DNA from: AP-15 sp963735445
GTDB taxonomy: Bacteria > Pseudomonadota > Alphaproteobacteria > ATCC43930 > CGMCC-115725
Assembly (NCBI GenBank): GCA_963735445.1
Contig: CAVTLC010000045.1
Coordinates: forward strand, 75,944 to 139,943
Direction of reading: 5' to 3'
Length of the DNA: 64,000 bases
Position numbers and translations under genes: made by a program
Shown here: piece after piece, positions 47,687-56,869 of the stretch
How positions within the stretch are numbered: the first letter of the stretch is position 1
How the letters are laid out: each line of letters opens with the position of its first letter
The notes under the pieces: generated by a model
What the model was told of the DNA's origin: nothing
Database searches by the model: none
The model's input: only the letters and a program-made list of their open reading frames with translations

Positions 47687-48348
47687 TCCTGATCTCTTGC
47701 TCCGAGCGCTTGGACAGCCATCAATGCATCGCCCGGGCAACGGAAACAAGCGTGCAATCTCTACGCTGCTGGCCGTCGGAGATCGTGCCACTCGGTTCGG
47801 CAGCGGGCTTGACCCGGCGACCTTTGGGCTTTGCCGATTGTGGCCGCCGTCATCTGCCCCACATTCGTAATCGACTTTGAGGCGAGAGCAACAGATCGTC
47901 AATTACTCGTCATATAGTCAATGAAAACACACAGTTTGGAGATAATTCGTCCTGTAATGGATATTCGGGTAATCACTGCTCGTCGACAGGCCTCTCGTTT
48001 TACGGGCTCATGACGTCAAGAGGACGTCATAAAATCGACTATATATCGCAAATCAGTCCGCCTTATACTGCAACTACCTGGTGAAGGTTACTTGGATAAG
48101 ATGGTAAATATTTGAATTTTAATTGACAGACGCGGGATTACTGTTAATCTTAAGTCAATACTTGGTCGCGGTTACGGGCTGCTAACTCTGAGAGCGAAAG
48201 TCACAGGGTCATCATTCGGGATCGAGCAACCGAGGAAGTGCAGTTCGGCTAGGCAGTGGCTCGGTTCCTTTGCCACCCCGATAAGATCATCCGCAGTGCG
48301 ATCGCAGTTAGCCGGCCCAAGATGTTGCTTTAATGTAAGGAGCCCCCG
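47687..48348. other. 0.66-kb A/T-rich intergenic region
   Basis: No gene is seen. It contains a perfect 8-bp inverted repeat at 48010-48030, a TTGACA at 48123-48128 with a weak -10 (TAATCT, 48145-48150), and general A/T enrichment relative to the flanks. It probably holds the promoter of the 48349 gene. Confidence 0.5.
48010..48030. promoter_or_regulatory. Perfect inverted repeat, possible operator
   Basis: ATGACGTC (48010-48017) - AAGAG - GACGTCAT (48023-48030) is a dyad with 8-bp arms and a 5-base spacer, the size expected for a dimeric regulator. No cognate regulator is adjacent. Confidence 0.45.
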
Positions 48349-49203
48349 ATGGCGCTGATTTACCCGAATATTGTCCCGCAGAACAACCTTCGACTGCCGG
48401 ACGCTCTGACCATCAAGCACGGCCCGGCGCGTTTATTGGCGAAGTTTGTACTGGAGGGTGATAAGGCGGCGCGACAGCTGGGAATACACTTGCGGCTTCG
48501 TCACGATTTTGAAGAACTGCATTATATAAACCGCCAGCAGGTCGCCAGACAGACGTGGTTTCCATTGGTTAAGACGTACGACCCACAATATAACGACCTA
48601 ACTCCTGACAATTCGTATTGGATCTCGGGTGAAGACGAGCATGGAGAAATAGTCCTCACTCAAGCCGGCAGAGTGTATTATTGGCCTGAGACCACCTTGC
48701 AAGAACAAGCACGTTCGATGTTTTACGCTGGCTGCGAGGCAGACCAGTGCTGCCTCGTCACCGCACCAGCTGCAAAACTGATAACGGGTGTAGCGCTCTG
48801 CGCTGGTGCGCATTGGATTCGGCCGGACTTTCGAGGGCATCGCCTGTCTCACCTGCTTGCCAGATTGGGAAGGGCCTATGCCCTCGCCCGCTGGCCCGTG
48901 GATTGGGCGATCGCCCTCGTCGCGCCGATCTTAATAGAGAAAGGCGTGAGTTCCGGATACGGCTATAAGCACGCGAGCCGCAGCATCTTTTTCCCGGGTT
49001 CGCAATGGGGAAATTTGGAGGTCGTCCTCGCCTACCTCTCGGCTGAGGAGGCTTACGAAGACATGGCCGAATTCCTGACGATTGAGCTTTCCGGCCGAGA
49101 AGAAGGGTCCGCTGATACGCTATTTTCCGGCAAACCGCGGGAGGACAGCGTCACAAGAACTTCGTCGGAAGACGTCTTCCACGGCAGCAGCAGTCTTTCG
49201 TAG
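48349..49203 (+). CDS. Unknown protein, possible GNAT-like acyltransferase fold
   Basis: A 284-residue protein in an A/T-richer patch. The middle (LITGVALCAGAHWIRPDFRG, read in pieces as GVALCAGAHWI and RPDFRGHRLSHLLARL) looks like the acetyl-CoA-binding R/QxxGxG/A region of GNAT proteins, but in a degenerate form. Start ATG 48349 follows TAAGGAGC. Its last 151 bases overlap the 3' end of the convergent 49053-50012 gene, so one of the two tails may be over-extended. The C-terminal 40 residues are low-complexity Ser/Thr/Gly. The function is not established. Confidence 0.6.
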   Translation: MALIYPNIVPQNNLRLPDALTIKHGPARLLAKFVLEGDKAARQLGIHLRLRHDFEELHYINRQQVARQTWFPLVKTYDPQYNDLTPDNSYWISGEDEHGEIVLTQAGRVYYWPETTLQEQARSMFYAGCEADQCCLVTAPAAKLITGVALCAGAHWIRPDFRGHRLSHLLARLGRAYALARWPVDWAIALVAPILIEKGVSSGYGYKHASRSIFFPGSQWGNLEVVLAYLSAEEAYEDMAEFLTIELSGREEGSADTLFSGKPREDSVTRTSSEDVFHGSSSLS

Positions 49204-50012
49204 CGAGTGACGTGAGTTCCTTTTCCTCGTTGGATCGTTGCAGTCACGTAGTCGTATCGCGGCCGACCAGTTTGGGCCACGCTTTTATAAAACTCGGTGA
49301 GCCACGCTCCATAGTCCTTGTCCGGCTGGTTGCCGATCTTCTCTCCAATCGCATTGAAATGGTAATTTTCGTCGAGCCAGTTGGCGTGGCCGTCTCCGAT
49401 GAACCGAAAGACCGGGTCGTCATCGGGTAGCTTCACCCCCACAATTATCAATCGAGACAGAAGTTGCTGTTTTTCGGCAAACGATATGACGCTCGGGTCA
49501 AAATGGGCAAAAGACATCCGCCACTTTTGTGCGAACAGCTGCAATGGGCTATCGCCGGTATCGTAGAGCTTCGAGAAATCCTGAGGTTCAACTAAAAATC
49601 TCTCGTGGATCGATGGCAAGAATTTTGGAGCACACAGCTCGGAAAGACGCGTCACCGCTAACTCTGCCGCCGGAAAAATTTCCGAATGCCATGAATTCTC
49701 GAAATATTTAACGCGAAACAGTCGAACCGCCGAGCGCAGCAATTTCTGTTGAACCGCGAGGAGTGCGGGCAGTTCGACCGTACTGGGGTGCAGTTCGATC
49801 TCGATCAGTGACTGTTCCAGAATCTGAAATTTGATAAAGCCGAGATTTTTGACTGCGAATGATGTCGCATCGTAATCCGGATCCGGATCGCCGAGGGCAG
49901 CCAGAAACTCGTCGCTGCCTGCAAGGACCCATTGTCCGTTCGGCGTAACCAACATGGATAGGCGGTTCATCATCTGCCTCGCGACGATAAATGCAGGTAC
50001 ACGGACCTCCAT
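49053..50012 (-). CDS. Unknown protein with PAS-like C-terminal segment
   Basis: A 319-residue cytoplasmic protein. No signal or membrane segment is seen. The stretch from DDDPVFRFIGDGHANWLDEN to YERLLLPWKTSSDEVLVTL resembles a PAS-like sensory fold (FxFIGDG..., then RLLLPL...V), but weakly. The N-terminal 170 residues match nothing I recognise. It overlaps the convergent 48349 gene by 151 bases at the 3' ends. Codon choice is A/T-richer than the chromosome around it, suggesting acquired DNA. Confidence 0.6.
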   Translation of the reverse strand: MEVRVPAFIVARQMMNRLSMLVTPNGQWVLAGSDEFLAALGDPDPDYDATSFAVKNLGFIKFQILEQSLIEIELHPSTVELPALLAVQQKLLRSAVRLFRVKYFENSWHSEIFPAAELAVTRLSELCAPKFLPSIHERFLVEPQDFSKLYDTGDSPLQLFAQKWRMSFAHFDPSVISFAEKQQLLSRLIIVGVKLPDDDPVFRFIGDGHANWLDENYHFNAIGEKIGNQPDKDYGAWLTEFYKSVAQTGRPRYDYVTATIQRGKGTHVTRYERLLLPWKTSSDEVLVTLSSRGLPENSVSADPSSRPESSIVRNSAMSS

Positions 50013-50701
50013 CTGCCGTTGCTCGATCCTACTCGGTTAAAGGTAAAACAAATATCAACATGCTGGCTGCTACGGTGAATCTTTGATTAGCGGCGTGGAA
50101 GCGCAAGCTTGCCATCCACGTCCAAATGCGTGACGGCTGGATACAAATACTATTGACGTGTCGGACCACGCCACGCGTGTTCAGGGTTAGTCGAGCATCG
50201 GAAGACTCTGGGAACCACGCCGGCACTAATAATCTCCGATCGCTTAGCACAGGGCGATTCCGGTTCGGGCATCGGGCGTCAGATTTGGCCGAGGCGGCGG
50301 GGCGGATCGTTGCCCTCAGCCGCACCACAGCGCCGGCGTTACCGTTCAACACTGCCGGAATTTACGGTCGTTATGTGGCGGCTAAAGGCAAGGATCCACA
50401 CCGCCATTTGGAACGAGCGCTACCAAGAGTGGTGACGACCGAAACCATCCGATTGTTCGCAGCGTCCATTAGATGCGCAAAAAGCAGGCGCGCGCGACGC
50501 TGAACGGTTGTCATATCGCTCTCGATCAGTCGAGGTGATTGCGACCCCGAGAGTGCAGCAACAGTACCGAGCCACTCTAGAATCGGTTCTCATACCTCGC
50601 CAAAGCATACGAGCACATGGTTCGGGAGAGATGCCGCCATCGAAGCGCAATATTTCTTACATCGTGGCGTAACAATAGATGGCTAACTTTTTGTTACATC
50701 C
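50013..50701. other. 0.7-kb region without a confident gene
   Basis: Only a doubtful frame of 125 codons (50126-50503, Arg-rich, no motif) is open here, and I regard it as chance. No tRNA, repeat or insertion sequence was recognised. Confidence 0.4.
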
Positions 50702-51409
50702 TTGAACAGTGACGACGGCAGGATTTTGGTGACGGGTGTAGTTGGCAAGGAATTGTCCGCAGAGCTGGACGAAATCAGCATACGTAGGGCCTATGCGCGC
50801 TGGGCGCCCGTCTATGATCTGGTCTTTGGCGCGGTTTTCGAGCGCGGGCGGCGGGCGGCGATCGTCGCAGCCGAGCGGGTCGGAGGCCGAATTCTCGAAG
50901 TCGGTGTCGGCACCGGTATCTCGCTCCCCAGCTATTCCTCGGCGAATCGCATTGTCGGGATCGATCTTTCCGAGGCGATGCTCCGCAAGGCGCAGAAACG
51001 GGTGGCGGAGCTGTCCCTCACTAATGTCGAGAAGCTGGAGGTCATGGACGCGGAGCATCTGTCATTTCCCGATGCCTCGTTCGACGTCGTCGTGGCGAAT
51101 CACGTAATTTCGACCGCGCCGAACCCAGAAGCCGCGCTCGATGAGTGTGCCCGAATGCTCAGGCTCGGCGGCGAGATAATTCTGCTGAGCCGCGTCGGTG
51201 CGGATGCCGGCTTCCGGCGTCTGGTCGAACGGTTACTGCAACCGGTCGTTTGTCGGCTCGGATGGCGGTTGGAGTTTCCGTGGGGCCAATTCGCCAGCTG
51301 GATCGAACGGCGACAAGACGTGCGCCTGATCGAGCGCCGGCCGATGCCGCCGTTTGGTCATTTCTCTTTGCTGAGATTTGTCAAATCCGAACAACAGGCC
51401 GGAATTTGA
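50702..51409 (+). CDS. Class I SAM methyltransferase, PmtA-like (phospholipid N-methyltransferase)
   Basis: A methyltransferase of about 235 residues. The SAM-binding loop is RILEVGVGTGISLPSY, followed by IVGIDLSEAMLRKAQ, MDAEHLSFPDASFDVVV and LRLGGEIILLSRVG. The N-terminal RAYARWAPVYDLVFGAVFERGR is characteristic of Rhodobacter-type PmtA, which methylates phosphatidylethanolamine towards phosphatidylcholine. The start is uncertain: TTG 50702 or GTG 50729. It is the first gene of a group with a membrane protein, an aminotransferase and a phosphatidylserine decarboxylase, which supports a lipid head-group role. Confidence 0.82.
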   Translation: MNSDDGRILVTGVVGKELSAELDEISIRRAYARWAPVYDLVFGAVFERGRRAAIVAAERVGGRILEVGVGTGISLPSYSSANRIVGIDLSEAMLRKAQKRVAELSLTNVEKLEVMDAEHLSFPDASFDVVVANHVISTAPNPEAALDECARMLRLGGEIILLSRVGADAGFRRLVERLLQPVVCRLGWRLEFPWGQFASWIERRQDVRLIERRPMPPFGHFSLLRFVKSEQQAGI

Positions 51410-51472
51410 GCGCCGCCGACCGGCGGATTCTCGGCTGACTTTGCCCGCATTTGTGAAAAGGGGGATGTGCGG

Positions 51473-52081
51473 ATGTGTGGTTTCATGCAGACGCTGAAAC
51501 TTCAGCGCTGGGACGATCACCGTTACTATCATCATAGCCTAGTCAACCAATCGCTTCACCTGTTCAGCGCGACCAGCTTTGTTTTTATGTATTTTTTGCT
51601 GTTCTGGGACCCGGCGATCGCCGCTATGACTGGGTGGATCGTGTCAATGACCAGCCGCCAGATCGGCCATTTCTTTTTTGAGCCGAAGGATTACGATACG
51701 GTAAACGATGTTACGCACGAATATAAAGAAGAGGTCAAGGTCGGCTATAATCTTCGCCGTAAGGTCGTTTTATTGTCGATCTGGGCGTTGTCTCCGCTGC
51801 CGCTATATTTCAAGCCAACGTTTTTCGGAATGATCAGACCATGGGAAAGCGCACTCGGGTTCGTCCATCAGATTGGCATGTGCTGGCTGTTTATCGGGGT
51901 CGCCGGGGTAATTCTGCGATCGATCCAGCTGTTCTTTATTAGAGACCTGCAGACCGGATTGGTTTGGGCAGTTAAAATCATTACCGACCCGTTCCATGAC
52001 ATTAAACTTTATCACAAGGCGCCGTATTACCTGTTGCGCGGCGATCTCGAGGACCCGGTAGCTGTGGGGCAGAGCAACTGA
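51473..52081 (+). CDS. Small membrane protein with conserved His motifs (Mpo1/DUF962-like)
   Basis: About 202 residues, three or four membrane segments. The pattern RWDDHRYYHHSLVNQSLHLF followed by SRQIGHFFFEP and NDVTHEYKEEVKVGYN places several His residues next to membrane helices, as in Mpo1-like dioxygenases and fatty-acid hydroxylase-type proteins. That similarity is general, not proof. ATG 51473 is chosen because GGGGG at 51460-51464 precedes it; GTG 51467 and ATG 51485 are alternatives. It lies 63 bases after the PmtA-like gene in the same direction, suggesting a lipid-related function. Confidence 0.7.
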   Translation: MCGFMQTLKLQRWDDHRYYHHSLVNQSLHLFSATSFVFMYFLLFWDPAIAAMTGWIVSMTSRQIGHFFFEPKDYDTVNDVTHEYKEEVKVGYNLRRKVVLLSIWALSPLPLYFKPTFFGMIRPWESALGFVHQIGMCWLFIGVAGVILRSIQLFFIRDLQTGLVWAVKIITDPFHDIKLYHKAPYYLLRGDLEDPVAVGQSN

Positions 52082-52140
52082 GGCCTGGAACAGAGCGGCC
52101 GGGAACTGAGACACTGCAACTCAATGCTAGGGCGGGTTGC

Positions 52141-53829
52141 TCAGCTCGTCGCCGGCCGACTCCAATGCGGCGACAACCGATGAGCGATCATCTCGCGCAA
52201 AATCCGGCGCTTTATCTGTCGGTTGCTGGCGAGCGGGTCCTCCCACCACCAGCCGCCCCGTTGCATTGCTTCGGCAGCCGTAACAAAGCGGTCGGCAACC
52301 GCTTGGTAATCGGCTTCCGTATAATTCAGGCTGAAGATCAGCCTGCCGGTTCCAACCCAGCTCAATGCCAGGCCTTCCGCCCGCAAGTAGTACTGGAACA
52401 TCCAATTATAGGCGGAAGGCCGTGTGTAATAGATCGTCCAAATCGACGAAAGATTGGCCACCCGTACCGGCAACCGGGCGTCGCCGAGGCGCCGATTGAG
52501 GGCCGCGGCGCGGCGATCCCAGGTTTCATCGAGATCGCAGTAGAGTGCCGTGATCGCCGGTTCTTCAAGGCGCCGCAGAAACTCGTTCATCGCCGCCATG
52601 ACGTACGGGTGCGAGTTGAACGTGCCGCGCGCAAAGCAGATATCGGCGGGTCGATCCTCGCGGAAACGCTTCATCAGGTGCTTGCGCCCGCAGACCGCGC
52701 CGATCGGCAGGCCGCCGCCGAGGGTCTTGCCGTAGGTGACGAGGTCGGCATGGACGCCGAAATATTCCTGGGCGCCGCCGGGGGCCAGTCGAAAGCCGAC
52801 AAAGACCTCGTCAAAGATCAACACGATGCCGCGCTCGGTGCAGACCGCGCGGAGTTGTTTCAGCCAATCGGCATAGGCCGCGCGGTCGAGACGAGCCTGC
52901 CTGGTGCTGTCGACCAACGTCGAATCCGCAGGCGCGGCATTGTTCGGGTGCATGATTTGCACCGGGTTGACGAGGACGCAGGCGATATCGCGTCGGCTGC
53001 GCAGCACGCGCAGCGCGGCCTCGGACATGTCCTTCAGCGTGTAGGTTTCATGCGCCGGCGCCGGATTGCCCAAACCCGGCTGCACTTCACCCCACCAGCC
53101 GTGATAGGCGCCGCAAAAGCGCACCAGGTGGGAGCGCCCGGTATGGTAGCGCGCGAGCCTGACCGCCTGCATGACGGCCTCCGTTCCGGACATGTGAAAC
53201 GAAACCTCGTCCATGCCGGACAGGCGCGCGAGGCGCGCGGCGTTATCGGCGACTACCGGATGATAGGGACCCAATACCGGGCCGAGCGCACGCACCCGAT
53301 CGACGGCGCGGTCGATGCACTCCTTGTAGAAATCGTAGCCGAACAGATTGACGCCGTAAGAGCCGGTAAGATCGTAGAACAAATTTCCGTCGAGGTCGGT
53401 TGTCGTGACCCCCGACGACGATTGCATAAACGCGCCCACCGGCAAGTGCCGCCGCACATGGCGGCTGAACTGAAACGGAACCCGATAAGTTTCGGTGAAT
53501 TGCAGATCCGAGATCAGGTCGGTGGCTTTGGCTGTCAGCTGCAATGTGCTGGCAAATCGTTTGCGGTAGAGTTCGGAGAGCCGGGCAAAATCGGCGCGCC
53601 GGTGCGCTACCACTGCCTCGGGTGCTGCGTCGGCACTGAAGAACCGTGCTTCGTCGTACTGATAGAACGGTACCAGCGAGCCCACAAAGCGGGCGATGCG
53701 CGGGTGCCCGGCGAGCGATCGGTGCTTTGCCTTGGACAGCTGAAGCCGCGCCCTCAGGCCGCCCGCCGACGCCGCCACACTTATTGCGCCCAGACCATAG
53801 CCGCCGATTTTGGTGATAGCCGCCTTCAT
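52141..53829 (-). CDS. Class III PLP aminotransferase (glutamate-1-semialdehyde aminomutase-like)
   Basis: A 562-residue aminotransferase, longer than the usual 430-460 because of an N-terminal extension of about 110 residues (starting with a weakly hydrophobic stretch GLGAISVAASAGG). PLP-fold landmarks are SGTEAVMQAVRLAR, FCGAYHGWWG, the Asp motif LIFDEVFVGFRL and the Schiff-base Lys in VTYGKTLGGGLPIGA. Nearest recognised family: GSA aminomutase-like enzymes, but housekeeping HemL is unlikely given the extension and context. The gene is divergent from the phosphatidylserine decarboxylase gene and convergent with the membrane protein gene. Confidence 0.85.
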   Translation of the reverse strand: MKAAITKIGGYGLGAISVAASAGGLRARLQLSKAKHRSLAGHPRIARFVGSLVPFYQYDEARFFSADAAPEAVVAHRRADFARLSELYRKRFASTLQLTAKATDLISDLQFTETYRVPFQFSRHVRRHLPVGAFMQSSSGVTTTDLDGNLFYDLTGSYGVNLFGYDFYKECIDRAVDRVRALGPVLGPYHPVVADNAARLARLSGMDEVSFHMSGTEAVMQAVRLARYHTGRSHLVRFCGAYHGWWGEVQPGLGNPAPAHETYTLKDMSEAALRVLRSRRDIACVLVNPVQIMHPNNAAPADSTLVDSTRQARLDRAAYADWLKQLRAVCTERGIVLIFDEVFVGFRLAPGGAQEYFGVHADLVTYGKTLGGGLPIGAVCGRKHLMKRFREDRPADICFARGTFNSHPYVMAAMNEFLRRLEEPAITALYCDLDETWDRRAAALNRRLGDARLPVRVANLSSIWTIYYTRPSAYNWMFQYYLRAEGLALSWVGTGRLIFSLNYTEADYQAVADRFVTAAEAMQRGGWWWEDPLASNRQIKRRILREMIAHRLSPHWSRPATS

Positions 53830-53858
53830 CGACGTGGTCCTTATTCGACACTTGTTAC

Positions 53859-54734
53859 GTGATTATGACAGTGCGAGGGACATCCACCCAAATCCGGCTC
53901 TGGGAGGATTTCAGCTTTCTGCTAGCGAACCGTATTCCGCGTCAGCTAGCGACGCGGCTGTTCGGTTGGTTCAGCCAGATCGAGGCGCCATTGCTAACTC
54001 GCGCCTCGATTGCGATTTGGCGGCAATTCGCCGATCTCGACCTGAGCGACGCGCGAACCCGGCATTTCACGAGCCTGCACGCGTGCTTCACGCGAGAGCT
54101 GAAGCCCGGCGCGCGCCCGATCGACCGCAACCCGGATATAATAACCAGCCCCTGCGATGCGATTGTCGGAGCCTGCGGACGGATCGACAGCGACGAGCTG
54201 ATCCAAGCCAAAGGATTTTCCTACACATTGCAGGATTTGCTGATCGACCGGCAACTCGGGGATCTCTATCGCAATGGCGAATATGTCACGTTGCGGCTGA
54301 CGCCGAGCATGTATCACCGCTTCCATGCGCCATACGACTGCACAATCGAAAAGGTCAGGTACATTTCCGGCGATACTTGGAACGTCGATCCGATCGCGCT
54401 CAATCGCATAGCAAAATTGTTCTGCAAGAATGAGCGGGCAGTCATTGCCGTAAAGCTCCGTCCATCCGGCATTGTGGTCACCCTGGTCCCAGTGGCCGCG
54501 ATTCTGGTTGCCAGTATTCGCCTGCATTTTCTCGATGTCCTATTGAACATGCAGTACCGCGGAGAGGCCGAAATTCCCTGTCGGGCTTCACTGAGCAAGG
54601 GGCAAGAAATGGGATGGTTTCAACACGGATCGACCATCATCGTATTTGCACCGACGGGCGTCACCCTTTGCGACTTGGTGCAGCAGGGTGCGGTCATTCG
54701 CATGGGACAGCCACTGATGCGATTGCCGTCCTGA
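53859..54734 (+). CDS. psd: Phosphatidylserine decarboxylase
   Basis: A 291-residue proenzyme that forms phosphatidylethanolamine. The autocleavage motif GST lies in WFQHGSTIIVF, with Ser258 becoming the pyruvoyl group. The conserved RLTPSMYHRFHAPYDC (His-containing active-site segment), SPCDAIVG and YNxxxxxNYR-like regions are present. The N-terminal part has a membrane-associating hydrophobic stretch (LFGWFSQIEAPLL). It is divergent from the aminotransferase gene, 29 bases apart, with a shared promoter. Product PE is the substrate of the PmtA-like enzyme 2.5 kb upstream. Confidence 0.92.
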   Translation: MIMTVRGTSTQIRLWEDFSFLLANRIPRQLATRLFGWFSQIEAPLLTRASIAIWRQFADLDLSDARTRHFTSLHACFTRELKPGARPIDRNPDIITSPCDAIVGACGRIDSDELIQAKGFSYTLQDLLIDRQLGDLYRNGEYVTLRLTPSMYHRFHAPYDCTIEKVRYISGDTWNVDPIALNRIAKLFCKNERAVIAVKLRPSGIVVTLVPVAAILVASIRLHFLDVLLNMQYRGEAEIPCRASLSKGQEMGWFQHGSTIIVFAPTGVTLCDLVQQGAVIRMGQPLMRLPS

Positions 54735-54838
54735 GCGGTGCGACGCCATGCGAATACTGATCGCTACCGATGCCTGTGGTTTCCGTCGACGTTTCATTGC
54801 CGACAAACTCGCTCCGATCTTGGGGATAACTCGCGGCC

Positions 54839-55680
54839 ATGACCTCACCGGACAGCGGATTTAACCTGGAACTTAGTCGTCGTCGGCTAATTGCCGCCGC
54901 GGGCATCGCAGGGGGGACCATGATAGTGGCGCCCCTGATCGGAGCTGGGGAAGCTACGGCCGCACCCTCGTCACCACCATCGCCCGAGCCGGTATGCGAC
55001 ACCTCCGGTCGCCGGACTGCATCTGCAGTTTGGCGCGGATGCGTCCTCCGAGATCGTCGTGTCCTGGCACGCACTGCAGCCGGTTCGCAATCCCCGTGTC
55101 GTGCTCGGGCATCTCGATGGCAAGCTCGAGCAAACCACCGCGGCGAAACCGGCCAGTTACACCGACGCAAAGTCTGGCCAGGTGGTCTACGCCTATCACG
55201 CGAAGCTCGGCGGGCTGCGCGCCGACACCCCTTATCTTTACGCAGCAATGCATGACGGCGCCGATCCGGAGTTCGCCACCTTCCGTACCGCTCCGCGTGG
55301 TCGCGCGCCGTTCACCTTCACCAGCTTTGGTGATCAGGGCACGCCGACCCTCGGCAAGGCATACCTACCGCCCCCCGCCGGGGTGACGCCGCCGAAAACC
55401 CTCTATGTGAACGACAATCTCGGCTCGCCAGCGGCTGGCGACACCACGCTCGGCGTCGAGCGGCTGCAGCCTTTGTTCCATCTGTTCAACGGCGATCTCT
55501 GTTACGCCAACCTGGCCGAAGACCGGGTGCGGACCTGGTGGGATTTCTGGGAGAACAACAGCCGCAGCGCCCGTAAACGCCCCTGGATGCCCTCGGCCGG
55601 CAACCACGAGAACGAGCTCGGCAATGGACCGATCGGGTATCAGGCCTATCAGACCTACTTCTCGGTTCAGCTCGCCCCGT
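54839..55680 (+). pseudogene. Tat-exported metallophosphoesterase, frameshifted and truncated
   Basis: The start is a twin-arginine signal (SRRRLIAAAGIAGGTMIVAP). After a one-base shift at about 54991-54996 the sequence continues as a fibronectin-like purple-acid-phosphatase N-domain (LHLQFGADASSEIVVSWHAL, GLRADTPYLYAAMHDG). A metallophosphoesterase core follows (FTFTSFGDQGTP, FNGDLCYANL, WMPSAGNHENE). Homology stops abruptly near 55680, in the middle of the catalytic domain, and the remaining metal-binding motifs are missing. A remnant of an IS630-type element lies 170 bases further on. The gene is non-functional as read even if the frame is repaired. Confidence 0.8.
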
Positions 55681-55851
55681 TCGAAACCTTTACCCTCCAC
55701 CCGCCGCCGCGATTAGATCGACACCCGTTCCGCTCTGGCCTCCGTTCGGCTCATCGGGAAGTACATCTTGAGCAGCCGCTCGCGATCCTGGAGCGTTGTC
55801 CAGCTGGATAAGTTCGAAATTTTGCGGTTCCGGGATCCCCGGATGTGGTGG

Positions 55852-56010
55852 GATGAGCGAAAATCGCCCAAAGGTGCCGTTGAAGTCGCCAGGATGCGCG
55901 ATGCCATCGCAGCGGCCGGCGCCGTGCTATTCTACCTGCCGCCCCCTCGCCGACTACAGCCCGATCGAGATGCTCTTTGTCAAGCTGAAGGCGCTGTTGC
56001 GCCCAACGCG
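55852..56010 (+). mobile_element. IS630-family transposase remnant
   Basis: A short degraded 3' piece of a transposase. One frame reads SPKGAVEVARMRDAIAAAGAVLFYLPP and the next continues DYSPIEMLFVKLKALLRPTR (read in two segments), matching the IS630 pattern AGAxLxxLPxYSPDLNPIExxFxKLKxLLR including the DDE glutamate region. A frameshift separates the halves. No terminal repeats or full element are present. It adjoins the truncated phosphoesterase gene, which it may have disrupted before decaying. Confidence 0.75.
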
Positions 56011-56095
56011 CCTCGTCGGACAATTGGTATTCCTCTACGAGGCGGGTTCTTGCCCGCCTGCGCAGAGATTTTTTGCTTCTAGCGTCTATACGTCT

Positions 56096-56518
56096 TTACG
56101 ACCTTTGCCAGACAAAGTCATAACTGCAAGCGCTCGCGCGCTGCCGCGCATGAGCGTTACCATGCGCATCGATGCCACCGGTCGCGTCCATCTCGAGTGG
56201 CCGGGACCCGCCGGTTGAAACGGGAACCGATCGCATCGCCAATTGGCCCTGCGGTCCGACCGTTCCCGAAAGCTCATAACCTGTTTCGGTCGTGTATCGC
56301 GCATGGCCTTGCGCGATCGTGAGCGGACCCGGCGTCCGGTTCGGGCAAGGGGCCATATCCCCTTTACTCGATGTATACATCGGCGTGACTTTTGTCGCGG
56401 AGACGAAACGGTATGTGCCGTCAAATGCGGTTCCGGCGGGTGAAGCGGTTTGCGCATCCACGGTAGCAAGCAAACCGAAAAAGACGAGGATCGATAGTAA
56501 TCCAATCGCTCTTTGCAC
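56096..56518 (-). CDS. Small exported protein of unknown function
   Basis: A 140-residue secreted protein with signal peptide AIGLLSILVFFGLLATVDAQ (cleavage after AQ likely). The mature part, beginning TASPAGTAFDGTYRFVSATK, is polar with two Cys (APCPNRTPG and SACSYDF) and the segment IDAHGNAHARQRAS. GTG 56518 is chosen because GAGGAG precedes it by eight bases; a longer frame running into the upstream gene region is spurious. The role is not known. Confidence 0.7.
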   Translation of the reverse strand: MQRAIGLLSILVFFGLLATVDAQTASPAGTAFDGTYRFVSATKVTPMYTSSKGDMAPCPNRTPGPLTIAQGHARYTTETGYELSGTVGPQGQLAMRSVPVSTGGSRPLEMDATGGIDAHGNAHARQRASACSYDFVWQRS

Positions 56519-56549
56519 GGCTTTGTCTCCTCTTTCTTTCACTTTTCTA

Positions 56550-56869
56550 CTATTTTTGTGCCGGCGGGGGTTGCGTTGCCGGGGCTTGTGCGGCCGGGGC
56601 TTGTGCAGGTTGCTTTGATGCTGGCGTGCCGCCGCGCCGCTCGTAGCGCCTTTCCACGCGCCCGCCGCGACGTTCCTGACGCCGCGCTGCGCCGGATGTG
56701 AGCGGCTTGCTCTCGGTCGCCGGGCGCTCGCGGTGGTGGGGGCCGCGGTGGTGGGGGTCTGCGCTTGAGCCTCTTTACCTGGAACTGCAAAGCCGAGCGC
56801 GGCTGCCAATCCCAACAGGGAAACCATCCTGCGACGCGACATTATTTCCCATTCGTGTTTTTCAGTCAT
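56550..56869 (-). CDS. Small exported Arg-rich protein, frameshifted
   Basis: Starts MTEKHEWEIMSRRRMVSLLG with a Tat-like signal (SRRRMVSLLGLAAALGFAVP). After a shift of frame near 56755 the sequence becomes ERPATESKPLTSGAARRQER and then ERRYERRGG repeats, ending AQAPATQPPPAQK. Small twin-arginine proteins with Arg/Glu/Gln-rich repeats of this kind are common in alphaproteobacteria and uncharacterised. This shift is the only one in the window in the opposite (deletion-like) direction. Confidence 0.65.

Noticed and set aside
50126..50503. Plus-strand open frame of 125 codons
   Set aside because: Arg-rich composition, no ribosome site, no motif and weak codon bias; typical of chance frames here.
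52165..53862. Plus-strand open frame of 565 codons
   Set aside because: It is the antisense shadow of the class III aminotransferase, whose PLP motifs are complete on the minus strand.
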